Below, in pieces: positions 56,698-64,000 of a stretch of DNA of 64,000 nucleotides; the first letter of the stretch is position 1; every line of letters starts with the position of its first letter. The notes below the pieces were generated by a model, which saw only the letters and a list, made by a program, of their open reading frames with translations, searched no databases and had not been told where the DNA came from. Origin of the DNA: Galactobacter valiniphilus (GTDB lineage: Bacteria > Actinomycetota > Actinomycetes > Actinomycetales > Micrococcaceae); contig NZ_QQXK01000016.1 of NCBI RefSeq assembly GCF_003575975.1, forward strand, positions 17,190 to 81,189, written 5' to 3'. A program made the position numbers and the translations under genes.

Positions 56698-57797
56698 GCC
56701 GCGCCCTCGCGGGTGGAGGCGTCGACGCGAGGCGCGATACCCACGGGCTCGGCCGGTCCGTCGTCGAGCCCGGCGAGGAAGGCCTCGTAGGCCGGGTCGC
56801 TCGCCTCGAGCACGCGCAGCACGTTCTCGTGGGCCAGAGCGCGCAGCTCCGGCTCGCTCCAGCGGCGCGAGCGCAGCTCGTCCAGCAACGCCGGGTAGGT
56901 GGAGACGTCCTCGAGGCCCACGGGCATGAGGTCGGTGCCGTCGAAGTCGCCGCCGAGGCCCACGGCATGCACGCCGGCCACCTCGCGCACGTACTCCACG
57001 TGATCGGCTACCTGGGCGAGCGTCGCCTGCGGCACCTCGGCGGGGCGCTCACCCTCCGGCAGCTCCCAGTAGTCGCGCACCTCCTGACTCACGAAGCGCG
57101 GAACGAAGGTCACCATCTGCACTCCGCCGGCCTCGCCGATCGCCCGCATGACGTCGTCCGGCACATTGCGCGGGTGATCGCAGATGGCCAAGGCCGAGGA
57201 ATGCGAGGTGAGCACGGGCCGGGTGGAGACCTCAAGCGCCGCGCGCATCGTGGTGGGCGCCACGTGGGAGAGGTCGACGAGCACGCCGATACGGTTCATC
57301 TCCCGCACCACGTCGCGCCCAAAGTCGGAGAGGCCTCCGTGGCGCGGCGCGTCCGTGGCGGAGTCGGCCCACTCGGTGGTCCGATTCCAGGTCAGGGTCA
57401 TGTACCGCATCTCCGCCCTGGCGTACTGGCGCAGCACCGCGAGCGAGGAGTCGATCTGCGCGCCGCCCTCGGAGCCCATGAGCGAGGCGATCTTCCCGGC
57501 CTTGAGGGCCGCGCGCACCTCGGCGGCGGTGCGGGCCAGCGCCAGCTCGCCCGGCGCCGCGGCGACGAGCCGGTGCACAAAATCGATCTGTTCAAGGGTC
57601 GCGGTGACCTGCTCGGCCCCCTTCAGCACCGGATCCACCCAGAGCGACCAGAACTGGGCCGCCAGGCCGCCCTCCCGCATGCGCGGGACGTCCGTGTGCA
57701 AGCCGGGGACGGCGCCGTCGAGCCCCTGGGCGGTGTAGCCGCGCTTCTCGCGGCTGGCCCACGGGAGGTCGTTGTGGCCATCGATGACGGGGATCAT
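56694..57797 (-). CDS. Membrane dipeptidase (renal dipeptidase family, M19)
   Basis: Zinc dipeptidase of the amidohydrolase fold, here without a signal peptide and so cytoplasmic. Seen: 367 residues from the ATG at 57797; metal ligands in IDGHNDLPWA (His8, Asp10), bridging Glu in LMGSEGGAQI, VLVDLSHVAPTTM and TSHSSALAI His residues, ICDHPRNVPDDVMRAIGEAGGVQMVTFVP, and HAVGLGGDFDG. All expected ligands are present. No terminator-like break from the APC gene upstream other than the stem at 57881-57918. Confidence 0.92.
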   Translation of the reverse strand: MIPVIDGHNDLPWASREKRGYTAQGLDGAVPGLHTDVPRMREGGLAAQFWSLWVDPVLKGAEQVTATLEQIDFVHRLVAAAPGELALARTAAEVRAALKAGKIASLMGSEGGAQIDSSLAVLRQYARAEMRYMTLTWNRTTEWADSATDAPRHGGLSDFGRDVVREMNRIGVLVDLSHVAPTTMRAALEVSTRPVLTSHSSALAICDHPRNVPDDVMRAIGEAGGVQMVTFVPRFVSQEVRDYWELPEGERPAEVPQATLAQVADHVEYVREVAGVHAVGLGGDFDGTDLMPVGLEDVSTYPALLDELRSRRWSEPELRALAHENVLRVLEASDPAYEAFLAGLDDGPAEPVGIAPRVDASTREGAA

Positions 57798-57880
57798 GGG
57801 GGCTCCTGCACAGGGGACGGGGATGGGACCCAGGCTAGCCCTGCACCTCACACCCGAACGCCCGCCACGGCCCAACAACG

Positions 57881-57918
57881 CGGTGGCCCGCCCCGAGCGA
57901 ACTCGGGGCGGGCCACCG
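57881..57918 (-). terminator. Terminator of the APC permease gene
   Basis: Perfect 17-bp stem, arms 57881-57897 and 57902-57918, CGAA tetraloop, 19 bases after the permease stop on the minus strand. The same CGAA loop caps the terminator at 18034-18071. Confidence 0.8.
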
Positions 57919-57936
57919 GTGCGGGGTGAGCCGCGC

Positions 57937-59358
57937 TTACTTCTTGTCGAGGTCGCTGAACGCGTCCAGATCGAGCGCCTGGTTGGAGATGACGCCCGTG
58001 ACGGGCTGGTTCTCGTCGAAGCCGGCGACCTGCTTGGTGAAGCCGCGGGTGATGTAGAGCAGGTAGAGGAAGCCGAGTCCGGACCAGATGAGGCCGCCGA
58101 GGAGGGCGTGCCCATCCAGGTTGAGCCACAGCATGATCGTCAGGGCCAGGCCGATGCCCGGCAGCACCAGGTAGGTGAAGATGTCGGCCGGGGTGTGGCG
58201 GCGGTTGCGGCGGATCGCGAAGTAGGCGATGACCGAGATGTTCACGAAGCTGAAGGCGATGAGCGCGCCGTAGTTGATGTACGCGGCGATCTGCTCCAGC
58301 GTGAACGCCATGGCCAGGAGGCTGACGGCGCCGGTGAGCACGATGTTGAAGGTCGGGGTGTGGGTCTTGGGGTTGATGTAGCCGAAGACCTTGCGCGGCA
58401 GGACGGAGTTGCGGCCCATGACCAGCAGCATGCGGGAGACCGAGGCGTGCGAGGCGAGGCCGGAGGCCAGGGTCGCGCAGAAGCCGGCCGCGGTGAGCAC
58501 GGCCTGGAGCACGGGGCCGCCGACCTGCAGGCCGATCTCGGGGAGCGTGGAGTCCTCGATGGCCTCCTGCGGGAAGACCGTGGAATCCGGGAAGCGCCAC
58601 TGCGTGAAGTAGGCGGCGATGAGGAAGATCGCGCCGCCGATGAGCACGGTGAACATGATCGCCTTGGGCATGATGCTCGGGTGCTTGGCCTCCTCTGCGT
58701 ACATCGTCACGGCGTCGAAGCCGATGAAGGAGAAGCAGACGATGGTGGCGCCGGCGAGCACGGTGCCGAAGTCGACGTCGGCGTGGAGGAAGGGATGCAG
58801 CGGGGAGACGCCCGGGGCGGCGCCGCCGGTGAGCTGGGCGATGACCATCGCTACAAACACGATCATGACGATGATCGAGAAGACGAGCAGCAGCATGTTC
58901 AGGTTCGAGGTACCGCGCATGGTCAGGTAGATGATGCCCGTGACGGCGATGCAGTAGATGACCACCCAGAGCCAGCCCGGCACATCCGGGAAGAGGGCCT
59001 CGAGGTAGCTGCGGATGATGAGGCAGTTCACCATCGGCAGGAGCATGTAGTCGATGAGCGAGGTCCAGCCGACCATGAAGCCCGCGTTGGGGTGCATCGA
59101 CTCCTTGACGTAGGTGTACGCGGATCCGGCGCTTGGGATGGCCGAGGCCATGCGGCCGTAACTGATGGCCGTGAACAGCATCACCACGAGGGCCACGGTG
59201 TAGGCCAGGGGAACGACGTTGTTGGTCTCCTCGGCCACGAGGCCGAAGGTGTCGAACACGACGGTGGGGGTCATATAGCCGAGGCCGAGGCCGACGATGG
59301 CCCACAGCCCAAGATTGCGCTTGAGTGTGCCACCGCCGGAGGGGGTGATGTTGTTCAT
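57937..59358 (-). CDS. APC-family amino acid/polyamine permease
   Basis: Secondary transporter of amino acids or polyamines. Seen: 473 residues from the ATG at 59358; LKRNLGLWAIVGLGLGYMTPTVVFDTFGLVAEETNNVVPLAYTVALVVMLFTAISYGRMASAIPSAGSAYTYV carries the helix-1 substrate-binding break and the GSAYTY motif, followed by about eleven more membrane segments; FIGFDAVTMYAEEAKHPSIMPKAI is the conserved helix-6 region. The pattern is closest to the PuuP/YhdG-type subgroup. The ATG is preferred; upstream frame is non-coding. Divergent from the DHA2 exporter gene. Confidence 0.9.
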   Translation of the reverse strand: MNNITPSGGGTLKRNLGLWAIVGLGLGYMTPTVVFDTFGLVAEETNNVVPLAYTVALVVMLFTAISYGRMASAIPSAGSAYTYVKESMHPNAGFMVGWTSLIDYMLLPMVNCLIIRSYLEALFPDVPGWLWVVIYCIAVTGIIYLTMRGTSNLNMLLLVFSIIVMIVFVAMVIAQLTGGAAPGVSPLHPFLHADVDFGTVLAGATIVCFSFIGFDAVTMYAEEAKHPSIMPKAIMFTVLIGGAIFLIAAYFTQWRFPDSTVFPQEAIEDSTLPEIGLQVGGPVLQAVLTAAGFCATLASGLASHASVSRMLLVMGRNSVLPRKVFGYINPKTHTPTFNIVLTGAVSLLAMAFTLEQIAAYINYGALIAFSFVNISVIAYFAIRRNRRHTPADIFTYLVLPGIGLALTIMLWLNLDGHALLGGLIWSGLGFLYLLYITRGFTKQVAGFDENQPVTGVISNQALDLDAFSDLDKK

Positions 59359-59608
59359 GGTCAGCACGTTCCTGTCCGGTCCGAGGCCGGGGAGGTATCC
59401 GCGACCCAAGGGGAGAAGCGGTCTCCGCCTGCGCGGCGACCAACAATGAGCGAGTGTGTGACCAATGTCATACCATGAGACTTGCCTGTAAATGAATGGT
59501 TTTCGCGGAAATTCACGGGGCCGAAACACCATCTCGACGGACACTTCCCGCAGGTCTTGCGGATTCAGTGGCGAATCAGCCCCGCCGCCACGCGCGTAGC
59601 CTGAGCGC

Positions 59609-61117
59609 ATGGCAGCTGCCCTTTCCTCGACCCAGCGCGCGGTCCTCCTCGTGGCGATCCTGGCTTCCTTCGTCACCTCACTGGACAGCTCGGTGACGAA
59701 CGTGGCGCTACCCGCCATCGCGCGGGACCTGGGCGGCGGCCTCGCCACCCAGCAGTGGACCGTCGACGCCTACCTCGTGACGCTCAGCGCGCTCATGCTC
59801 CTGGCCGGCTCGCTCGCCGACACCTACGGGCGCGTGCGGATCATGCGCTGGGGGCTGATCGGCTTCGGCGTCGCCTCGGTGGCGGTGGGCGCCGCGACGG
59901 GCCCCGAGATGATGGTGGCGGCCCGGGCACTGCAGGGAGCGACCGGCGCCTTCCTGCTGCCGAGCTCGCTGGCCCTCATCACCTCGCGCATTCAGGGCGA
60001 GGCGCAAGGTAAGGCGATCGGCATCTGGACCGCTGCCAGCACCGCCGCCATGATCGCCGGGCCGCTCCTGGGCGGCCTCTTCACCGACTACCTCTCGTGG
60101 CGCTGGGTGTTCCTCATCAACGTGGTGCCCATCGGCATCACGCTCTGGATGCTGCGCTCCGTGGGGCCGGACACCACCCCCGCCGCCGCCCAGCCAGTGG
60201 TCCCGGATCCCACGGCGGCCGTGGGCGCCGGGGTTTCCCTGCCCGACGACGCCGCTTCGCCGGCTTCCGGGGCGGGCGCGGCCCCGGCGCGGGACCGCGC
60301 CGCCGTGGACTGGCTCGGCGGGGCGCTCGTCGCGCTCTCCCTCGGGCTCGGGACCTTCGGCATCATCGAGGCGGAACGCTGGGGCTGGGGAAGCCCGGTC
60401 ATCGCTGCAAGCCTCGCGGCCGCCGTCGTGCTCCTTGGCCTGTTCCTCTGGCGGCAGACACGCGTCAGCGCGCCAGTGCTGCCGCTCGCGCTGTTCAAGG
60501 TCCGCACCTTTTGGGTGGGCAACGTGGCGACCCTGCTGATCTACGCTGCCCTGGCCCTGCAGGGCTTTGTGATTGGCGTGTACCTGCAGGACCCGCGCGG
60601 GCCGGGCCTGAGCGCCACGGCCGCCGGCCTCGTGAGCCTGCCCATGACGATCCTCATGATCGTGCTCAGCTCGCGCATGGGAGCGCTCGCCGGCAAGCAC
60701 GGTCCGCGCCTCTTCATGGGCGTGGGCCCCCTGCTGCTCGGCGCCGGCTGCCTGCTGCTGCTGGCGGTGGGCGCGCCCTTCAACTACTGGACGCAGGTGC
60801 TGCCGGGCGTGATCGTCATGGGGCTTGGCCTGTCCATCATGGTGGCGCCGCTGACCGCCGCGATCCTGGGTTCCATCGGTCCCGAGCGCGCGGGCATCGC
60901 CTCGGCCGTGAACAACGCCGTCTCCCGCGTGGCCGGGCTCGTGGCGGTGGCCCTCGTGTCCACGATCGTCGGCGGCACGCTGGACCTGGGCGGCTTCCAT
61001 ACGGCGCTCATCGTCTGCGCCGCGCTCTTCGCAGCCGGTGGAGTGGTCTCGCTGCTCGGGATCAGCAACGCCGAGGTGAAGGCCGGGGCGGCGGCAGACG
61101 CCGGGGCAGCGGCCTGA
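59609..61117 (+). CDS. MFS exporter, DHA2 (14-helix) family
   Basis: Proton-coupled drug or metabolite efflux pump. Seen: 502 residues, about fourteen helices; LDSSVTNVALPAIARDLGGGLATQQWTVDAYLVTLSALMLLAGSLADTYGRVRIMRWG with motif D1 and motif A, GPLLGGLFTDYLSWRWVFLINVVPIGITLWML (motif C followed by the WRWVFLINVP signature). A cytosolic Pro/Ala loop of about 55 residues separates helices 6 and 7. ATG at 59609. No regulator adjacent. Confidence 0.9.
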   Translation: MAAALSSTQRAVLLVAILASFVTSLDSSVTNVALPAIARDLGGGLATQQWTVDAYLVTLSALMLLAGSLADTYGRVRIMRWGLIGFGVASVAVGAATGPEMMVAARALQGATGAFLLPSSLALITSRIQGEAQGKAIGIWTAASTAAMIAGPLLGGLFTDYLSWRWVFLINVVPIGITLWMLRSVGPDTTPAAAQPVVPDPTAAVGAGVSLPDDAASPASGAGAAPARDRAAVDWLGGALVALSLGLGTFGIIEAERWGWGSPVIAASLAAAVVLLGLFLWRQTRVSAPVLPLALFKVRTFWVGNVATLLIYAALALQGFVIGVYLQDPRGPGLSATAAGLVSLPMTILMIVLSSRMGALAGKHGPRLFMGVGPLLLGAGCLLLLAVGAPFNYWTQVLPGVIVMGLGLSIMVAPLTAAILGSIGPERAGIASAVNNAVSRVAGLVAVALVSTIVGGTLDLGGFHTALIVCAALFAAGGVVSLLGISNAEVKAGAAADAGAAA

Positions 61118-61230
61118 GCTCCAAGGCATTGCCGAGAAATATCCTGCGGGTTAGTGTCGCGGCAGCGAGGCAAGGCGCCCCGCCGCCCGCCCTCGCCTCC
61201 GCGTGACCGGGCCGCCGAGCGGAGGCTTCG

Positions 61231-62259
61231 TTGATCCCCACCGACCCGCATCCGGTTGCGCAGCAGGCGGCGACCGGCGCCCTTCCGCTGTAGGACAGGG
61301 TCGAGGAGCTGGTGATCGAGGCCCACGCTCGCTACCGAGACCACGCCGAGGGAAGCGTCGCCGATGACATCCCCGTGCTGGGACGCGCCGATCCCTCGCT
61401 CTTCGGGCTCGTGGTCACAGACGCCGCCGGCGGTTCGCACGTCGTGGGGGACGCCGACGTCGCCTTCCCCATCCAGTCGATCTCCAAGCTCTTTGTCTAC
61501 GCCTTGGCGCTGGAACGGCACGGCCACGACCGCCTGCGCGAGGTGGTCGGCGTGAACAACACCGGCCTGCCCTTCAACTCCGTCATGGTCTTCGAACTCA
61601 ACGCGGGCCACCCCATGAACCCCATGGTCAACGCCGGGGCCATCGCCACGACCGCGCTGCTCGGCGACGGCGACCCGGGCCGCAGCTGGGAGGCCCTGAG
61701 CGCCGGGCTCTCCCTCTTCGCGGGGCGCGAGCTGGAGGTGGACCGGGAGGTCTACGCCTCCGAGGCCGCGAGCAACGACCGCAACCTCGCGCTCGGCCGG
61801 GTCCTGCGCGGCTACGGTCGGCTCGAGGGGCCGAGCGATGAGCACGTCGACGCCTACACGCGCCAGTGCGCCCTCTCCGTCACGGCCAGGGACATCGCGC
61901 TCATGGGCGCCACGCTGGCCGACGGCGGCGTGAACCCGGTGACGGGCCTGCGCGTCGTGAGCGAGGAGGTGGCACGGGACGCGCTCTCCGTCGCGGCGGC
62001 CGCCGGGCTCTACGAGCGTTCGGGGGAGTGGCTCTTCGAGATCGGCCTGCCGGCCAAGTCGGGCGTGGCCGGCTGCATCGTGGCCGTGGCGCCAGGCAAG
62101 GGCGCCGTGGGGGCGTTCTCCCCTCCGCTTGACGCCGCGGGGAACTCGGTGCGCTCGCAGCTGGCCATCGGCTTCCTCTCCAGGGCCATGGGCCTGAATC
62201 TCTTCGCCTCCGCCGTCAACCAAACCCCGCGCACCCACCCCCCCAAGGACGCAGCATGA
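61231..62259 (+). pseudogene. glsA: Glutaminase with an in-frame amber codon near its start
   Basis: Converts glutamine to glutamate and ammonia. Seen: an open frame from GTG at 61312 to 62259 (315 residues) with the serine-dependent glutaminase site QSISKLF (Ser56, Lys59), SIQSISK-type fold features, PMNPMVNAGAI, NDRNLALGRVL and GLPAKSGVAGCI. In the same frame, TTG at 61231 follows a strong GGAGG ribosome site and opens MIPTDPHPVAQQAATGALPL, then TAG at 61291, then DRVEELVIEAHARYRDH. The natural N-terminus is thus interrupted once, best explained by CAG to TAG at codon 21. Restart at GTG 61312 (GAGGAG three bases upstream) could still give a near-complete enzyme. Sequencing error is the other explanation. 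Confidence 0.75.
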
Positions 62260-63928
62260 ACCAGCACGCCCCGACCGCGGCCGCCGCCGCGCGGGAGACC
62301 CCCGAGCCCAAGGCCTCCTGGCTGCCCATGATGGCCCTGTTCATGGCGCAGGTCCTCATGTCCTTCAACGTCGCCGCACTGCCCGTCTCGCTCGGCGGCA
62401 TGGTGGAGGACTTCGGCGTGGCCCCGACCGTCGCCAGCTCCACGATCGTGACGTACGGCCTCGTGGTGGCGGCGGTGGTCATGACCGGCTCCAAGCTGGG
62501 CCGGCGCATCGGCTGGGTGAAGATGTTCCGCACGGTCATGGCGCTGTTCATCGTCTCCTCGCTCGTGATGATCTTTGCGCCCAGCGCCGGCTGGGCCATC
62601 GCGGTCAGGGCCTCGCCGGCCTGAGCGCGGCCATCATCGTGCCGGCGCTCGTGGCCCTGATCGCCGAGAACTACCGCGGGGCGCAGCAGGCCACGGCGGT
62701 CGGTTCGCTCGGCTCGGCCCGCGCCTTCTCCGGCATGGCCGCCTTCCTCATCGGCGGCACGCTCGGAGCGTTTGTCGGCTGGCGGCCGGTGTTCATCGTC
62801 GTGCTCGTCATCGGCGTCATCGTCTTTGCCCTGAGCTTCACCCTGCGCGGGGACCGCGGGGACACGACCGTGACGATCGACGTGGTCGCCTCGCTGCTCA
62901 TCGGAGCCTCGATCGTGTCCCTCACGCTCGGCTTCAACAACCTGAACGGCTGGGGTGCCATCGCCGCCACCGACGGGGCACCGTTCTCCGTGGCGGGCCT
63001 CTCGCCGGCGCCCGTGCTCGTGGTGATCGGCGTGATCCTCGGCCAGGCGTTCTTCAGCTGGACCAGGCGGCGCAGCGCGGCAGGCAAGGAGCCGCTCATC
63101 GACCTGAGCGTGCTCGGTTCACACCGCGAGCGCGCGGCGGTCTACGCCATGTTCATCGTGGTGGCCCTTGAGGCCTGCGTGAACTTCACGATCCCGCTCT
63201 ACATCCAGATCGTCCAGGGGCGCACGCCCTTCGACACCTCGCTCGCCATGCTCCCGTTCAACCTGACGGTCTTTGTCACGGCGACGCTCGTGGTCCGCTT
63301 CTACAAGCGCTACCCGCCGCGCACTATCGGGGTCTTCGGCTTCATCCTCACCACCGTGGCGCTCGCGTGGTTCGCGCTCGTGGTCAACAACAACTGGGAG
63401 ACGCTGCCGACCATCCTGGGGCTCGTGGTCTTTGGCGTGGGGCAGGGCGCCCTCGTGACCCTGGTCTTCAACGTGCTCGTCACGGCCGCCCCGCCGCGGC
63501 TGGCCGGCGACGTCGGCTCGCTGCGCGGCACCACGCAGAACCTCGCCTCCGCCGTGGGCACCGCCGTGGCCGGCGCCCTGCTGGTGGCGCTGCTCGGGGT
63601 CTCAGTGGCGACCTCCGTCGCCAAGACCCCCGACCTCCCGCCGGCGCTCGTGGCGCAGGTGGATCAGGGCAACGTGAACTTCATCAGCAACGACGAGCTC
63701 GGAGCCACGCTGCGCGAGAAGACCGACGCCACGGAGCAGCAGATCGCCGCCGCCGTCAAGATCAACGAGGACTCGCGGCTCGAGACCCTGCGCTGGGGCC
63801 TGCTGCTCCTGGCGGGTGTCAGCGCCGTGGCGGTCTTCCCTGCCTCGCGCCTGCCGCGCTACGTGCCGGAACAGATCCCGGACCCCTCGCCGGCCGGTGG
63901 GCCGGGCGGCGGGGACGACGACGCCTAG
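62256..63928 (+). pseudogene. MFS transporter gene broken by a frameshift
   Basis: Seen: the first frame (ATG 62256 to TGA 62624, 122 residues) encodes helices 1-3 of an MFS carrier with motif A-like GSKLGRRIGWVKMFR; the remainder (GTG 62639 to 63928, 429 residues) continues as ALIAENYRGAQQATAVGSLGSARAFSGMAAFLIGGTLGAFVGWRPVF and ten or more helices. Reading the second frame backwards from 62639 gives GQGLAGLSAAIIVPAL, which joins naturally to WAIAV in the first frame. The join needs one base, or a four-base GGTC unit, restored near 62602-62606. ATG overlaps the glutaminase stop (ATGA). Probably inactive unless the distal part is restarted. Confidence 0.82.
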
Positions 63929-64000
63929 GGCGTGTTGCTAAACACGTTCGGGGGCCTTGTGAGCGAGTCTTGGATGTGTGTCGCGTGATGTGATCTCTGA
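63929..64000. other. Lower-GC sequence at the window edge
   Basis: The last 72 bases after the broken MFS gene are about 56% GC, far below the neighbours, and begin GGCGTGTTGCTAAACACG. This could be the outer end of an insertion sequence or other acquired DNA continuing past the window; no gene or second end is visible. Confidence 0.3.

Noticed and set aside
1..64000. CRISPR arrays, tRNA or rRNA genes, prophage, toxin-antitoxin or complete defence systems
   Set aside because: No direct-repeat/spacer pattern, no tRNA cloverleaf with a GTTCGA-type T-loop, no rRNA sequence and no phage or recognised defence genes were seen on reading both strands; short tRNAs could still be missed by eye.

Overview
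The window is about 70% GC, densely coded and looks like a chromosome segment of a high-GC actinobacterium of the order Micrococcales, most likely Micrococcaceae. The main clues are a Micrococcus-type resuscitation-promoting factor (Rpf domain plus LysM, 11231-11983), an actinobacterial LexA box before umuDC, a leaderless-looking TetR gene, and lineage-typical DUF proteins (DUF4916, DUF6882, DUF6707, DUF4240). The genus cannot be fixed from the sequence alone. No rRNA, tRNA, CRISPR array, phage or complete insertion sequence was seen.

1-7736 is a sulfur-scavenging block: binding lipoprotein and two MalF/MalG-type permeases, an FMN-dependent monooxygenase (DmoA/NtaA/DszA family), then a SAM-I riboswitch (about 4968-5070) ahead of two SfnB/DszC-like flavin oxidoreductases. 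The most economical reading is import and oxidative desulfurisation of an organic sulfur compound, with at least the second half controlled by S-adenosylmethionine. 7737-10961 is a TrpXYZ-like ABC importer. 10962-14070 holds rpf and a cytochrome b plus short-chain dehydrogenase pair behind a perfect TetR-type operator.

14071-24842 holds a lipoprotein, a HAD hydrolase, a LexA-controlled umuDC pair whose UmuD has lost both catalytic residues, a large secreted S8 protease, thiD, and a queuosine-precursor transporter facing tRNA-guanine transglycosylase. 24843-34643 holds a DUF4240 lipoprotein, a FUSC protein, DUF6882, DUF6707 and DUF4916 proteins, an old-yellow-enzyme oxidoreductase, a glutamine amidotransferase-like protein, a membrane protein, a DedA protein and an RluA pseudouridine synthase. 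34644-41000 holds a KAS-II-like synthase divergent from a TetR regulator that leads a small acetyltransferase operon, then a Nei-type glycosylase operon, a VOC protein and a cupin. 40985-46189 is one very large Lhr helicase.

46255-51342 holds an anchored protein, an Lrp regulator, a DUF1905 protein, 6-phosphogluconate dehydrogenase, a 2-hydroxyacid dehydrogenase and RlmH. 51417-55708 is an amidase, MFS carrier, LuxR regulator and FMN reductase. 55864-61117 is a PAP2 phosphatase, a dipeptidase, an APC permease and a DHA2 exporter. The window ends in a decaying locus: glutaminase with an in-frame amber codon and an overlapping MFS gene broken by a frameshift.

Across the window there is also a repeat layer. 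A two-part palindromic element occurs three times at gene 3' ends (15094-15183, 23405-23486, 48037-48128). One of its parts also occurs inside the coding sequences of rluA and lhr, where it is read in frame. Several other long perfect palindromes sit in intergenic DNA.
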